Positions 52,263 through 61,912 of a stretch of 64,000 bases of DNA are shown here, piece by piece (within the stretch, counting starts at the first letter, position 1; each line of letters begins with the position of its first letter). Source of the stretch: Paraburkholderia hospita (GTDB lineage Bacteria; Pseudomonadota; Gammaproteobacteria; Burkholderiales; Burkholderiaceae). The stretch lies in the NCBI RefSeq assembly GCF_002902965.1, contig NZ_CP026107.1, forward strand, positions 1,984,001 to 2,048,000, read 5' to 3'. The position numbers and the translations under genes were made by a program. Below the pieces are notes generated by a model. It was not told where the DNA came from, did no database searches, and saw only the letters and a list, made by a program, of their open reading frames with translations.

Positions 52263-53138
52263 TCAATGCGCGGCGTGCGCATGCTCGCGCAGCTCACCAG
52301 GAATCAACGCGCGCTCAAGGCCTCCATCACTGAGCCACGCACGCGTCTTCTGCGCAGCCCGTTCGATCAGTTGGGCGCACTGCGTATAGTCGTAGGGCGA
52401 GACATCGAGTGGACACAACGGCGGAACGACATAGATCTGCGCACGCGCCGAATAGAACTCCAGGTCGCGCACCAGCTGACGTGCGATGACGAGCGTCAGC
52501 GCATGCAGGGCCTGTGCGATCGCGCTCCGCGGCGGCGCACGCAGCGTACATGCGAAGCCAGCCGGCAGCACGATGATGCGCGTCGCACCGAGCGCGACCG
52601 CCACCGAGATCGGCGTGTTGTTGGCAACGCCGCCATCGACGAGATCCACGCCATCGATACGCACCGGCGGAAACACCCCGGGTATCGCTGCGCTCGCCTG
52701 CACGGCGTTCACCACAGGGCCGGTTGAAAGAACGACTTCGTCGCCGCTAAGCATATCGGTCGCGACGAGGTGAAGCGGCAAGGTCGCCTGCTCGATCCTC
52801 TCATACGACAGATGCGTTTCCAGAAGCCGGCGCAACGCGTTCGCCTCGACGAGGTGCGCACGGCTGCGCAGAATCATCGCGAGCAGCCCAAGCATGGAAA
52901 GCGGCATGATGTCCTGCCGCCGGATCTTGCACCAGAGCGCTTCGAGCCTTGCAACCCCATCGCCGTCCGGTCGTCCGGCGAAATACGCTGCGTTGATCGC
53001 GCCCGCGGAGGCGCCCACCAGGCAGCCCGGATGCTCACCGCGTTTGAGCAATTCGCGCAGCATGCCAACCTCGATCGCACCGAGGCTACCACCGCCAGCG
53101 AACACGAATGCGGTCAAACCCGTAGGGTGGGAGTTCAT
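52263..53138 (-). CDS. Patatin-like phospholipase
   Basis: The 291-residue protein has the oxyanion loop GGGSLG, nucleophile Ser44 in GASAG and catalytic Asp168 in DGG (DLVDGGVANN), the patatin Ser-Asp dyad. It has no signal peptide or membrane helix, so it is probably cytoplasmic or peripheral and hydrolyses phospholipid or other ester bonds. It converges with the RIO kinase gene 206 bp away. No secretion gene is adjacent. Confidence 0.92.
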   Translation of the reverse strand: MNSHPTGLTAFVFAGGGSLGAIEVGMLRELLKRGEHPGCLVGASAGAINAAYFAGRPDGDGVARLEALWCKIRRQDIMPLSMLGLLAMILRSRAHLVEANALRRLLETHLSYERIEQATLPLHLVATDMLSGDEVVLSTGPVVNAVQASAAIPGVFPPVRIDGVDLVDGGVANNTPISVAVALGATRIIVLPAGFACTLRAPPRSAIAQALHALTLVIARQLVRDLEFYSARAQIYVVPPLCPLDVSPYDYTQCAQLIERAAQKTRAWLSDGGLERALIPGELREHAHAAH

Positions 53139-53610
53139 AGCTCTTTCGAAACGTCTGCCCGCGGCTCAACATCAATTGCCGCTGCCAGTCGCGCCGGTAC
53201 CAGCATGGCGAGGTAACCGCGTACAAACACGCGTATGGCGCAGTCAACGCAAGCCTCAAGCGATCATCGCCGCGACGGCTTTGTCCTTTGCATGGTATGC
53301 CCCTTTCAAAGTATCCGCCAAACGTCGCTAAGATCAGACGTGATCCCGCGGTCTTTTGGGAAGTGGGCCTCCATGTCACAGTGCTGGACGGCTTCTGCCG
53401 GCAATCCGCGACCGTCCGGGGATTTGCTCGCCGTCGCGAACGTCGGACCGGGTTCGGCTATCTGGGAGTCTTTCGAGGACTCGGCTCAAATGGCCGCAAG
53501 GTGCATGAGGCAAGAGCAGTGCGCGGTTTCTGTAAAGCGCTTCGCACGAGTCTCTGATCGCGCCCGCCGATATACGGTCTCGCTGCTTCTCAGTGAGAGC
53601 GGAATACATT
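53139..53610. other. 472-bp region with no recognisable gene
   Basis: Short frames exist on both strands (for example 53235-53612 and 53288-53557 on the plus strand), but none has a good ribosome site or recognisable motif. On the plus strand the region ends at a hairpin plus T-tract, so a plus-strand small RNA is possible. Confidence 0.4.
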
Positions 53611-53651
53611 GATCGTAGTCTGGATTGTCGTTGCGGACTACGATCGTTTTT
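53611..53651 (+). terminator. Rho-independent terminator (plus strand)
   Basis: GATCGTAGTC (53611-53620) and GACTACGATC (53636-53645) form a perfect 10-bp stem followed by GTTTTT (53646-53651). The T-tract is on the plus strand, so it ends a transcript from the left, yet no clear plus-strand gene precedes it. It abuts the stop of the LysR gene, which reads the other way. Confidence 0.7.
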
Positions 53652-54585
53652 ACACAGACTTCGTTCTGCGCGTTGGCATCGCCGGGTCCGCGAACAGGTC
53701 GATCACTACCTTGCGCAACCAGCGATTGCCTTCGTCCTGCTGGACGCGCGCGTGCCAGAGCAAATGGATCGGCGCGGCGGGCAAGGTCGAGGGCAATGCG
53801 CGCAGGCTCAGTGAGAACGGCGCGGCCAGCTGCAAGGCCAGTCGCTCCGGCACCGTGGCGATCAGATCGGTGCGTTGCAGGATAAAGCCGACGCTCATGA
53901 AGTGAGGCACCGTCAATCGCACCTGGCGCTGCACGCCTCGTCGTTTCAGCCAATCGTCAACCTGACCGTGTCCGGTGCCGGCGGACACCACCACCAGATG
54001 CTCGGCTTCACGCCAGGCAGCGAGCGTAAGCGGCGCATCTTCGAGCGCGTGGCCGTGCCTGAACAGGCAGACATACCGCTGATTGAACAGGCGGCGCTGA
54101 TAGAAGCCGCCCTTGAGCTGCGGCAGTAGGCCGATGGCGAGATCGACCCTACCCTCGGCCATCTCGTGGCTCAGATTGACGCTCGTGTCGCGAACGGTAT
54201 TGAGCGCGATGCCCGGCGCCTCGCGCGACAGTCGTTCGACAAGCGCGGGCAGAAAGACGACCTCGCCGATATCGGTCATGCCGATCGTTATCGTGCGCGT
54301 GACACGCAGCGGATCGAACCCGGTCTCGGGATTGAGCGCGGCGTGCAGCGTGGCGAGCGCCTGAGAAACCGGCTCTGCCAGACGGATCGCGAATGGCGTG
54401 GGCACTACGCCGCCAGGCGCGCGCACGAACAGTGGATCACCGAGCCGTCGACGCAGTTTGGCAAGCGCGTTGCTGACGCCAGGCTGACTCATGTTCATCT
54501 GCTCAGCCACGGTTGCTACGCGCCGCTCCTGCATCAAGCGTTGGAAAAGCAGCAGCAGATTGAGATCAACTTCACCTAGTTCCAT
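53650..54585 (-). CDS. LysR-type regulator, NodD/NahR-like
   Basis: From the ATG at 54585 (GGAGG 9 nt upstream) the protein has 311 residues. It starts MELGEVDLNLLLLFQRLMQE with MSQPGVSNALAKLRRRLGDP, the NahR/LinR branch. It is divergent from the FAD monooxygenase at 54756, which resembles salicylate hydroxylase; regulators of this branch control such genes in response to aromatic acids. Confidence 0.92.
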   Translation of the reverse strand: MELGEVDLNLLLLFQRLMQERRVATVAEQMNMSQPGVSNALAKLRRRLGDPLFVRAPGGVVPTPFAIRLAEPVSQALATLHAALNPETGFDPLRVTRTITIGMTDIGEVVFLPALVERLSREAPGIALNTVRDTSVNLSHEMAEGRVDLAIGLLPQLKGGFYQRRLFNQRYVCLFRHGHALEDAPLTLAAWREAEHLVVVSAGTGHGQVDDWLKRRGVQRQVRLTVPHFMSVGFILQRTDLIATVPERLALQLAAPFSLSLRALPSTLPAAPIHLLWHARVQQDEGNRWLRKVVIDLFADPAMPTRRTKSV

Positions 54586-54600
54586 GACTCGGTCCCTCCG

Positions 54601-54741
54601 CATCATTGATTTTAGTGATGACGTAGATTTCTCCCATTTTATTGTGGAATGAGCGACCAATGTCGAGAATTCAGACAAGGCGCACGCATCGGTTTTCTGC
54701 ACTGTACGCATGCCGCGCCGACTCAATCACATAGTCTGAAT
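54601..54741. promoter_or_regulatory. Operator candidates between LysR and FAD monooxygenase
   Basis: CATCA-N10-TGATG (54601-54620) lies just upstream of the LysR start. ATTCAGAC (54669-54676) and GTCTGAAT (54734-54741) form an 8-bp inverted repeat with a 57-bp gap, the second arm 15 bp from the monooxygenase ATG. The wide spacing could allow looping. Confidence 0.35.
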
Positions 54742-54755
54742 ATTGGAGACACCCC

Positions 54756-55973
54756 ATGGAACAGTTGGATCTGAAGATCGCAATCGTCGGTGCTGGCATT
54801 GGTGGCCTCACGCTCGCGCTCGCACTGCGAGAACATGGCGTCGACGCGCAGCTTTACGAGCAAACCGACGAGCTTCGCGAGGTGGGAGCAGCCGTCGCGC
54901 TGTCGGCGAATGCGACGCGGTTTTATGAACGCATGGGTCTGCGTGCAGCCTTCGACGCGGTGTGCGCTGAAATACCCGCGCTGATCTATCGGGACGGGCG
55001 CAGCGGCGAAGTGATTGGACAGCATCGTGGCGAGCCGAGCTATCGCCAGCAGTTCGGCGGTTCGTATTGGGGCGTACATCGCGCGGATCTGCAGGCCGTC
55101 CTGTCGCAAGCAGTCGGCCTCGAACGTATCCATCTCAGCCATCGACTGACCGATCTCGTGCAGCATTCCGATCGCGTGAGTCTGAGTTTCGCCAACGGTC
55201 GGCAGATCGACGCCGATCTGGTGATCGGCGCGGACGGCGCGCGCTCGATCACGCGGCGCTGGATGCTCGGCTACGACGATGCCCTGTATTCGGGCTGCTC
55301 AGGTTTTCGTGGCGTGGTGCCGGCGGGACGCATGGATCTGCTGCCCGATCCCGAGGCCATTCAGTTCTGGGTCGGACCGCAGGGCCATCTGCTTCACTAT
55401 CCGATCGGCGACAAAGGCGACCAGAACTTTCTGCTTGTCGAGCGCCATCCCTCGCCGTGGCCATCGCGCGACTGGGTCACGTCGGCGAGCGAGGGTGAGC
55501 AGTTGCGCCTGTTCAAGGACTGGCATCCCGCCGTGGTGCAGATGATCACAGCGGTGCCCATCAGCCAGCGCTGGGGTCTGTTCCATCGTCCCCCGCTCGG
55601 GCGCTGGAGCAAGGGCCGCGTGACGCTCATCGGCGATGCTGCGCATGCGCTTGTGCCGCACCATGGTCAGGGCGCCAATCAGTCGATCGAAGATGCCGTG
55701 GTGCTGGCCGCGCAGCTGGCCAAGGCGGGACCGGGTCGCTGGCGCGAGGCGCAGGAAGCCTACGAGCGGTTGCGGCGGGGCCGCACGCGCAAGGTGCAAT
55801 ACGCCTCGATATCGACGGCTGACGTGTTGCATCTGCCTGACGGACCCGAGGCGCAAGCGCGCAACGCTCGCCTCCGCGCACGCGACAGCCTGCTGCACCA
55901 TCTGGACTGGATTCACGATTTCGACGCCCTTGCGCAAGAGCCGACGGAACGCCAGGGCGGCACCTGGCTTTGA
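54756..55973 (+). CDS. FAD-dependent aromatic hydroxylase (salicylate hydroxylase-like)
   Basis: The 405-residue protein has GxGIGG FAD motif (IAIVGAGIGGLTLALALREH), DG motif region LVIGADGARS, and GD motif LIGDAAHALVPHHGQGANQS. This is the class A flavoprotein monooxygenase layout that hydroxylates aromatic acids with NAD(P)H and O2. Salicylate, 6-hydroxynicotinate and 3-hydroxybenzoate are possible substrates. It is divergent from a NahR-like LysR. No ring-cleavage genes follow, so this step alone is coded here. Confidence 0.92.
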   Translation: MEQLDLKIAIVGAGIGGLTLALALREHGVDAQLYEQTDELREVGAAVALSANATRFYERMGLRAAFDAVCAEIPALIYRDGRSGEVIGQHRGEPSYRQQFGGSYWGVHRADLQAVLSQAVGLERIHLSHRLTDLVQHSDRVSLSFANGRQIDADLVIGADGARSITRRWMLGYDDALYSGCSGFRGVVPAGRMDLLPDPEAIQFWVGPQGHLLHYPIGDKGDQNFLLVERHPSPWPSRDWVTSASEGEQLRLFKDWHPAVVQMITAVPISQRWGLFHRPPLGRWSKGRVTLIGDAAHALVPHHGQGANQSIEDAVVLAAQLAKAGPGRWREAQEAYERLRRGRTRKVQYASISTADVLHLPDGPEAQARNARLRARDSLLHHLDWIHDFDALAQEPTERQGGTWL

Positions 55974-56076
55974 ACTGCGCACCTCGCGTTGACGCCTGCA
56001 CAACTATCCTGCCTCGTTGAGGTTGCTGGATGCCTGCCGTGGTCGCGATGACTGTGGACGTGCTGCGCCGCGTGCC

Positions 56077-56125
56077 GGCAGGCGGCAGGCGGCAGGCGGC
56101 AGGCGGCAGGCGGCAGGCGGCAGGC
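56077..56125 (+). repeat. Seven tandem copies of GGCAGGC
   Basis: The 49-bp array is seven perfect 7-bp units, ending immediately before an ATG at 56126. Seven is not a multiple of three, so gain or loss of a unit shifts any frame read through it. This is the layout of a slippage-prone repeat. Confidence 0.9.
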
Positions 56126-56356
56126 ATGGATACCAAAGAGTTCGACGAAGTTTTTTCTGAAATCGTCGTCAATCCAGTGAGGGACGAGGGATTTCGGACA
56201 GCTGATGTTCCACGCAGCGAGATCATCGCGAATCCGAACGATACAAAGGACTATCTGCACGGCATGTGGTCGCTGCCTGCAAAGGCGGTGACGTCGAAAG
56301 ATTACGCTTTACCACGACCAGATCGACAACAATCGTTGGCATATGGGTGCGGCTGA
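56126..56356 (+). CDS. Hypothetical small protein after the heptanucleotide array
   Basis: A 76-codon frame starts at ATGGATACC right after the repeat (MDTKEFDEVFSEIVVNPVRD). Its first half is less GC-rich than the neighbouring genes. A longer version starting at 56030 reads through the array and is in frame at the present copy number. It has no recognised domain, membrane helix or signal. The array may provide or replace its ribosome site. Confidence 0.4.
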   Translation: MDTKEFDEVFSEIVVNPVRDEGFRTADVPRSEIIANPNDTKDYLHGMWSLPAKAVTSKDYALPRPDRQQSLAYGCG

Positions 56357-56378
56357 ACGTTAGCTCAGCCATCGGCCA

Positions 56379-57308
56379 CTATTGCTGCGTGAGCATCAGG
56401 TTCAGGTTCTGAACCGCAGCGCCGGATGCGCCTTTGCCAAGATTATCGAAAACCGCGGACAGCAGGACGTGCCCGTGTTCCATATTAGGAAATACGCTTA
56501 AGCGCATGTCGTTCGTGCCGTTCAGCACTTGCGGATCGAGGTGCTTCAAGACGCGCGATTCGTGCAGCGGCAAGACATGTACGTGGGCCGCCTCGGCATA
56601 GTGGCGTGCGAGGCATGCGTGTAACGTGGCGCCATCCACGTCGGGTGCCAGCAGCCGCAAATCCAGCGGCACCGTCAGCACGATGCCCTGGCGGAACGCA
56701 CCATACGCAGGGACGAAGATGGGACGCTGCGCGAGTCCGGCGTGTCGCTGGATTTCCGGGGTGTGCTTGTGCGCGAGTTCCAGACCATATACCTGGAATG
56801 AAGGCGCGTTGACGGCACCCTGCCCCTCATGTTCCTCGACGCCGGCACGCCCGCGTCCGGAGTAGCCGGACACCGCGTGAATGCTGACAGGGTAGTTGCC
56901 TGGTATGAGCCCAGCCTGCAACAGGGGACGCAGCAAGCCAATTGCACCCGTCGGATAGCAACCGGGATTGGTGACCCGACGTGCGTTCGCAATGCGTTCA
57001 GCCTGTCCCAGCGCCATTTCCGGAAAACCGTATGTCCAGTCCGGCTGTGTGCGGTGGGCGGAACTTGCGTCGATCACTCTGACGGCAGGATTAACAATGG
57101 CTTCCACTGCCTCTCGCGCGGCGGCATCAGGCAAACAGAGGATGGCGATGTCGCAGGCGTTGATGGCTTCTGCGCGACGCTGCGGATCCTTGCGTTCCGC
57201 AGCCGCAAGCGTGAACAGTTCAAGGTCGGTCCGGTTGCGCAGCCGTTCGTGGATTTGCAACCCGGTGGTGCCTTGGTCGCCGTCGATGAAAACAACGGGA
57301 GAGCTCAT
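56379..57308 (-). CDS. argC: N-acetyl-gamma-glutamyl-phosphate reductase, type 2
   Basis: The 309-residue enzyme has an N-terminal NAD(P)-binding region ([20 protein letters not shown]), the catalytic Cys117 in [10 protein letters not shown] and the conserved [13 protein letters not shown]. It reduces N-acetylglutamyl phosphate to the semialdehyde in arginine synthesis. This shorter type 2 form is typical of proteobacterial secondary copies. No other arginine genes are nearby, and it is divergent from a LysR gene, so regulated or catabolic use is possible. Confidence 0.93.
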   Translation of the reverse strand: MSSPVVFIDGDQGTTGLQIHERLRNRTDLELFTLAAAERKDPQRRAEAINACDIAILCLPDAAAREAVEAIVNPAVRVIDASSAHRTQPDWTYGFPEMALGQAERIANARRVTNPGCYPTGAIGLLRPLLQAGLIPGNYPVSIHAVSGYSGRGRAGVEEHEGQGAVNAPSFQVYGLELAHKHTPEIQRHAGLAQRPIFVPAYGAFRQGIVLTVPLDLRLLAPDVDGATLHACLARHYAEAAHVHVLPLHESRVLKHLDPQVLNGTNDMRLSVFPNMEHGHVLLSAVFDNLGKGASGAAVQNLNLMLTQQ

Positions 57309-57408
57309 ACGTGGAATACTCCGCTGGCTACAGGTGGTGACGGGAAGAACGAGCCCCTATGTTCCATGGACCGCTAGAATAGAGAAAGTTGAATTTCATA
57401 ACGTGAAC

Positions 57409-57425
57409 ATTCAGTTTTTCTGAAT
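57409..57425. promoter_or_regulatory. Palindrome before the LysR gene
   Basis: ATTCAG-TTTTT-CTGAAT is a perfect 6-5-6 palindrome that ends 12 bp before the LysR start at 57438, between it and argC. It also contains a T-N11-A pattern and could mediate autoregulation. Confidence 0.55.
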
Positions 57426-57437
57426 CTGGACGCCGAC

Positions 57438-58322
57438 ATGCGAGAAATCAGCCTGGACCGCTTGCGCACTCTGGTCGCCATTACCGACCGTGGCTCATTT
57501 GCCGACGCGGCGCGCGCATTGAATCTGGCGCCGCCAACGGTCAGCCTCCACATCGCTGAACTCGAAGACCGCGTTGGGGCTCCACTCCTGTCACGGAAGC
57601 GCGGACATGTAAGGCCGTCGGCGATAGGAGAGGTGCTGGTGGAGCGCGCGCGTCGACTGCTGGCCGATGCGGAGCAGGCGTTAGACGATATTCAACGCCA
57701 GGTGCAGGGGCTCGAAGGGCGCGCGCGGCTCGGTGCGTCGACTGGCGTGATCGCGCACCTGTTGCCGCAAGCGCTTGAGGTGCTGCGCCAGCACCATCCC
57801 GCGATCGACATCCAGATTGCAGTACTCACTTCACATGAAACGCTGTCCCGACTGGCGGATGGAACGCTGGATGTTGGGCTGGTCGCGCTGCCTCAGCCCC
57901 CGGTGGCTGGACTCGTGATAAAGCCTTGGCGCCGCGACCCCGTGATGGCCTTTGTGCCGGCGCATTGGCGGTGTCCGGCCCGCGTCACGCCTGAATGGCT
58001 CGCCGCCCAACCTCTTATTCTCAACGACGCGACCACGCGTCTCTCGCGTCTGACTGCGGAGTGGTTCGCGGCCGCTGGACACCATCCTGCGCCGCGCATT
58101 CAACTCAACTACAACGACGCGATCAAGAGTCTGGTAGCGGCAGGTTACGGCGCAGCGCTGTTGCCCCATGAGGCCACTACGCCATTACCCGACAGGCGCA
58201 TTGTCATGCGTCCGCTGCGCCCGGCGTTGTGGCGTCGGCTCGGCATTGCACATCGTGCGGGGTACGTAGAGCGTTCCACGCAACACGTACTTGATGTGTT
58301 GTGGGATCTGCGATTGGCGTAG
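57438..58322 (+). CDS. LysR-type regulator
   Basis: The 294-residue protein starts MREISLDRLRTLVAITDRGS with LAPPTVSLHIAELEDRVGAP, a normal LysR wHTH, and a shorter effector domain. It is divergent from argC and precedes the old-yellow-enzyme gene at 58498 on the same strand (175 bp away). It may control either one. Confidence 0.92.
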   Translation: MREISLDRLRTLVAITDRGSFADAARALNLAPPTVSLHIAELEDRVGAPLLSRKRGHVRPSAIGEVLVERARRLLADAEQALDDIQRQVQGLEGRARLGASTGVIAHLLPQALEVLRQHHPAIDIQIAVLTSHETLSRLADGTLDVGLVALPQPPVAGLVIKPWRRDPVMAFVPAHWRCPARVTPEWLAAQPLILNDATTRLSRLTAEWFAAAGHHPAPRIQLNYNDAIKSLVAAGYGAALLPHEATTPLPDRRIVMRPLRPALWRRLGIAHRAGYVERSTQHVLDVLWDLRLA

Positions 58323-58497
58323 CAGTTGCCATTTTCCGCTTCAGGATCCATCACTCGACCATCATGCCGGGTAGACGCAAACATCGACGGCATTGTCGCG
58401 TCTGACGCAACTCTGAGTCGAGGCGCAGGCGGTTATTCACTGCATCGACCGACACTAGAATGAGCCCGTTTTTGATTACTTCAAATGGGCAAGTACT

Positions 58498-59598
58498 ATG
58501 TCTTCTTTGTTCGATCCGTATGATCTCGGGCCTATCCGGCTCAAGAACCGTGTTGTCATGGCGCCGATGGAGCGCTCGCGCGCGCGCAACCCGGACTGGG
58601 CGCCGGAGGCCGACACTGCGCGCTATTTTTCGCAGCGTGCGGGTGCCGGCCTCATCGTGACGGGCAGCATCTCCATCAGCGAATGGGCTCGTACCTGGGC
58701 GTTCGAGCCCGGCCTTTACACGCCAACCCAGATCCGGGCCTGGCGTTCTATAACCGGAGAGGTTCATGATCATGGCGGAGTGATCTTCGGGCAGATCCGG
58801 CATGGTGGCCGCGCGAGCCATGTTTCGCATCAGCCGAATCGCCAGAGCACAGTTAGCTCTACCGACACCGGCTCGACGAAAGCAATTTCAATGGCGTTCG
58901 ATGAGAATGGTCAACCGGCCTTTCTGTTGCAAGGCAAGCCACGCGCATTGCGTACTGATGAGGTGCCTCAGATCGTCGTCGAGTTTGCTCAGGCCGCGCG
59001 CAATGCTATCGAAGGTGGATTCGACGGCGTCGAGATCCACGGTGCCAACGGCTATCTTCATGATCAGTTCATCAACGGAACGCTCAACACGCGCGACGAC
59101 AGGTATGGCGGATCGATCGCAAATCGTCTTCGCTTCACGCTTGAGACTGTCGATACAGTTGTCGATGCCATCGGTGGCGAGCGCATTGGCATCCGCCTGT
59201 CGCCCTTCGGCCGCTACAACGAAATGCCGGCTTTCGATGACGAGGCCGATACGTACTTGACGCTGGCGTCCGAGCTTTCGAAGCGCGGCATCGCTTATGT
59301 GCATTTCAGTGACCAAACGCGATGGGCTGACGACGTCTCCATTCCTGAAAATTTTCTCCGGGTGTTTCGCAGCGCCTTCCGAGGACCTTTGATCCTCGCC
59401 GGTGGTTATCTCCGAGAAAATGGAGAGGCAGCTATCGATTCGGGAGAGGCTGATCTGATCGGGATCGGGAAGCCCTTCATCGCGAATCCAGACCTGGTCG
59501 AGCGCCTGCGCAACGGTTGGCCGCTCAATCAATGGGACGAGGATACGTTTTATACAGCGGGAGCCAAGGGCTATACGGACTACGGAGTCTACAAGTAG
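58498..59598 (+). CDS. Old yellow enzyme family ene-reductase (NemA-like)
   Basis: The 366-residue flavoenzyme has the NemA/OYE features: MSSLFDPYDLGPIRLKNRVV, APMERSRA, the catalytic His-Asn pair in EIHGANGYLHDQF, and GGSIANRLRFT. It reduces activated C=C bonds and nitro or maleimide compounds with NAD(P)H through FMN. It is flanked by LysR genes on both sides. Usual NemA is paired with a TetR regulator; no such gene is adjacent here. Confidence 0.93.
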   Translation: MSSLFDPYDLGPIRLKNRVVMAPMERSRARNPDWAPEADTARYFSQRAGAGLIVTGSISISEWARTWAFEPGLYTPTQIRAWRSITGEVHDHGGVIFGQIRHGGRASHVSHQPNRQSTVSSTDTGSTKAISMAFDENGQPAFLLQGKPRALRTDEVPQIVVEFAQAARNAIEGGFDGVEIHGANGYLHDQFINGTLNTRDDRYGGSIANRLRFTLETVDTVVDAIGGERIGIRLSPFGRYNEMPAFDDEADTYLTLASELSKRGIAYVHFSDQTRWADDVSIPENFLRVFRSAFRGPLILAGGYLRENGEAAIDSGEADLIGIGKPFIANPDLVERLRNGWPLNQWDEDTFYTAGAKGYTDYGVYK

Positions 59599-59734
59599 GA
59601 CAACGTCGTAGCTCCCCGCCCTGAAGTTTGTTCATGCAATCTGCTGAACACAGCGCGCAGACAGACGCTTCGCTGCCATCCGGCTACTGGAGGGTAGCGC
59701 GTTTCTTCAACTTCGCTCACGCGAGGTATGCGGT

Positions 59735-60670
59735 TCATTGCATGCGCGCTGTTACAGGAAATTGACGCATGCTGTCGAGCAGGGCGTCGACGATAACGCG
59801 AATTTTCGCCGGCAACGCAAGTGTTCGCGGCCACAACAGGTTGATTGGCACCTCGCCACCCGACATGCCGTCGAACACAGTAACAAGATTGCCGCTGCTG
59901 AGGTCATCCTGGACCATCCACAGCGGCAATTGAGCGAGCCCATGTCCTGACTTGACCGCAGCCAGCACCATCTCGAAGTCGCACACCCTGTGTTTGATCG
60001 GTACCACGTGCGGGGCGATTGAGCCGTCCCGCTGCTTGAGCAACCACGCCACACGATGCGGGGAATTCGAGGCGGCAATGCAATCGTGATGGGCAAGGTC
60101 GGCTGCATGCTGGGGCGCGCCGTGTGCAGCAACATACGCCGGAGATCCGCAGATGACCAATTGTTGCACGCCCAGCCTTCGAGCGACCAGGTCAGTAGAG
60201 TCGCCTGGTTCGCCAATACGCACGGCGAGATCAATGCCCTCATCGATCAGATCGACCAGCCGGTCAGTGAAGCTGACGTTGAGTTGCAAGGCAGGACATC
60301 GGGCTGCCACGTCGAGCAGGACAGGCATCACGTATAGCCGACCGAACGCGGTCGGAAGATCGATACGAACCGGTCCTGCTGGTCTGTTCTGTGCGAGCTT
60401 CAGGATAGCCTCGCCTCGTTGCAGTTCATCCAGCGCGGCCGCGCAATGTTCCAGCCACGCTTCGCCATGGGACGTCAGCGTGAGACGACGCGTCGTGCGG
60501 TGAAGCAATCTCGCACCAAGGCGTGCCTCCAGGCGCGAAACTGCGCGACCGACTGCGGACTTGGTCAGACCAAGCTCGTCGGCTGCAGCGGTAAACGTAC
60601 CAAGTCGCGCAACTGCCACGAACTCCGCGATGCCATCGAACTGTAGGCTGGTAGGAAAATCGGTAGACAT
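59735..60670 (-). CDS. LysR-type regulator
   Basis: From the ATG at 60670 (MSTDFPTSLQFDGIAEFVAV) the protein has 311 residues and the DmlR-like layout: GLTKSAVGRAVSRLEARLGA, then the effector domain. The frame opens at 60850, but those codons do not fit the family. It stands alone: the closest neighbours are the convergent OYE gene and a 457-bp region without a gene. Confidence 0.92.
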   Translation of the reverse strand: MSTDFPTSLQFDGIAEFVAVARLGTFTAAADELGLTKSAVGRAVSRLEARLGARLLHRTTRRLTLTSHGEAWLEHCAAALDELQRGEAILKLAQNRPAGPVRIDLPTAFGRLYVMPVLLDVAARCPALQLNVSFTDRLVDLIDEGIDLAVRIGEPGDSTDLVARRLGVQQLVICGSPAYVAAHGAPQHAADLAHHDCIAASNSPHRVAWLLKQRDGSIAPHVVPIKHRVCDFEMVLAAVKSGHGLAQLPLWMVQDDLSSGNLVTVFDGMSGGEVPINLLWPRTLALPAKIRVIVDALLDSMRQFPVTARMQ

Positions 60671-61127
60671 GTATCGTGTCCAGGACAGTCGAAAACACAC
60701 GGACGTGGTGGACATTAGGAGAAGTGCGGACGATGAGGCATCGACCACTCCAATGCCGGCATACCAGAGGGTGCTTTCGAGCTTCGTATGTTCGAGCAGC
60801 AACTGCACCGTCCGAAGACTTTTCGTAGCCGCAGGCAGTTGAAGCAACAACGCGCGTTAGGCGAGGCTGATTCACGACGCTACGCCACAATTTTCAGCGC
60901 TCAGGAACCTTGAAATGCTGAGATCATTTTCGCTCTCATATTACACAATGAGGCGAGGATAAGCTCGCAAATGAGCGCATTACCAGGCATTAACAGCGAC
61001 CGCTCCGCAGCCAACGCGCACCGAGGCACCGTCACATAATCATCGCCGCTATTCGCCGACCTGGAATGGCGTAGCGGCTACACGCGCTTTACTACACGTT
61101 CACCACCCAACGTTGGCGAATGTCAGC
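60671..61127. other. Intergenic region without a recognisable gene
   Basis: The 457 bp between the LysR start and the SDR stop shows no good ribosome site, recognised protein or clear hairpin. It may contain the LysR promoter. Confidence 0.4.
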
Positions 61128-61889
61128 TCAAGGCATGACTTGACCGCCGTTGACTTCGATAATTTGCCCCGTGACATAGCTACTCGCTTCATCACTGGCC
61201 AGAAACAGGAACGCCCCTGTACATTCTTCAGCGGTGCCTAAGCGCCCCATTGGAATAGCCGCAGAAAAGCGCTTGAGAATCTCCGGGCTGGAGTGTCCGT
61301 CATGGAAAGGCGTTTCGATCACACCAGGTGCCACCGCATTGACACGGATTCTCTCGCCCACCAACTCTTTCGCCATCGTCCGGGTAATGGTTGACACGAA
61401 GCCCTTGCATGCTGCATAGAGCCCCGCACCCGGACCACCGCCTGTCCGGGCTGCTTGCGTTGTCACGTTGATGATGTTTCCACCGCCCGATCCCGCCATG
61501 AGAGGAATGACGCGGCGGCTCACTGCGACCACGGACCGAGCATTGAGACGAAATACGTCGTCGATATAGTCGTCGTCTGCTTCGACAATGGGCGCACGCC
61601 GCACGAATCCGCCCGCGTTGTTCACCAGAACGTCGATGCGTCCGAAGTGCGCGTGCACCTTCGCCACCATCTCATCCACCTGGCTGGACTCGGTAATGTC
61701 GGCCTGCACCGCAATCGCATCACCGCCGGCCTCTTTGATCTGCGACACGACAGATTGCGCCGCTGACACGCCACTCCGGTAGTGAACAGCAACCCTGGAC
61801 CCGCATTCACCGAAAGCGCGGGCGAGTGCGGCCCCGATGCCGGAACTTGCACCTGTGATCAACACCACTTTATTCTTCAAATCTCGCAT
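61128..61889 (-). CDS. Short-chain dehydrogenase (FabG-like)
   Basis: With the ATG at 61889 (CGGAG 5 nt upstream) the protein has 253 residues. It has VVLITGASSGIGAAL, NNAGG, catalytic YAACK with a Thr in the Ser position (VTTQAA), and GQIIEVNGG. Thr in place of the catalytic Ser is less usual. It follows the LysR gene at 61913 (23-nt gap) on the same strand and may be part of that cluster. Substrate unknown. Confidence 0.92.
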   Translation of the reverse strand: MRDLKNKVVLITGASSGIGAALARAFGECGSRVAVHYRSGVSAAQSVVSQIKEAGGDAIAVQADITESSQVDEMVAKVHAHFGRIDVLVNNAGGFVRRAPIVEADDDYIDDVFRLNARSVVAVSRRVIPLMAGSGGGNIINVTTQAARTGGGPGAGLYAACKGFVSTITRTMAKELVGERIRVNAVAPGVIETPFHDGHSSPEILKRFSAAIPMGRLGTAEECTGAFLFLASDEASSYVTGQIIEVNGGQVMP

Positions 61890-61912
61890 AGACACTCCGC
61901 AACGTTGATTGA

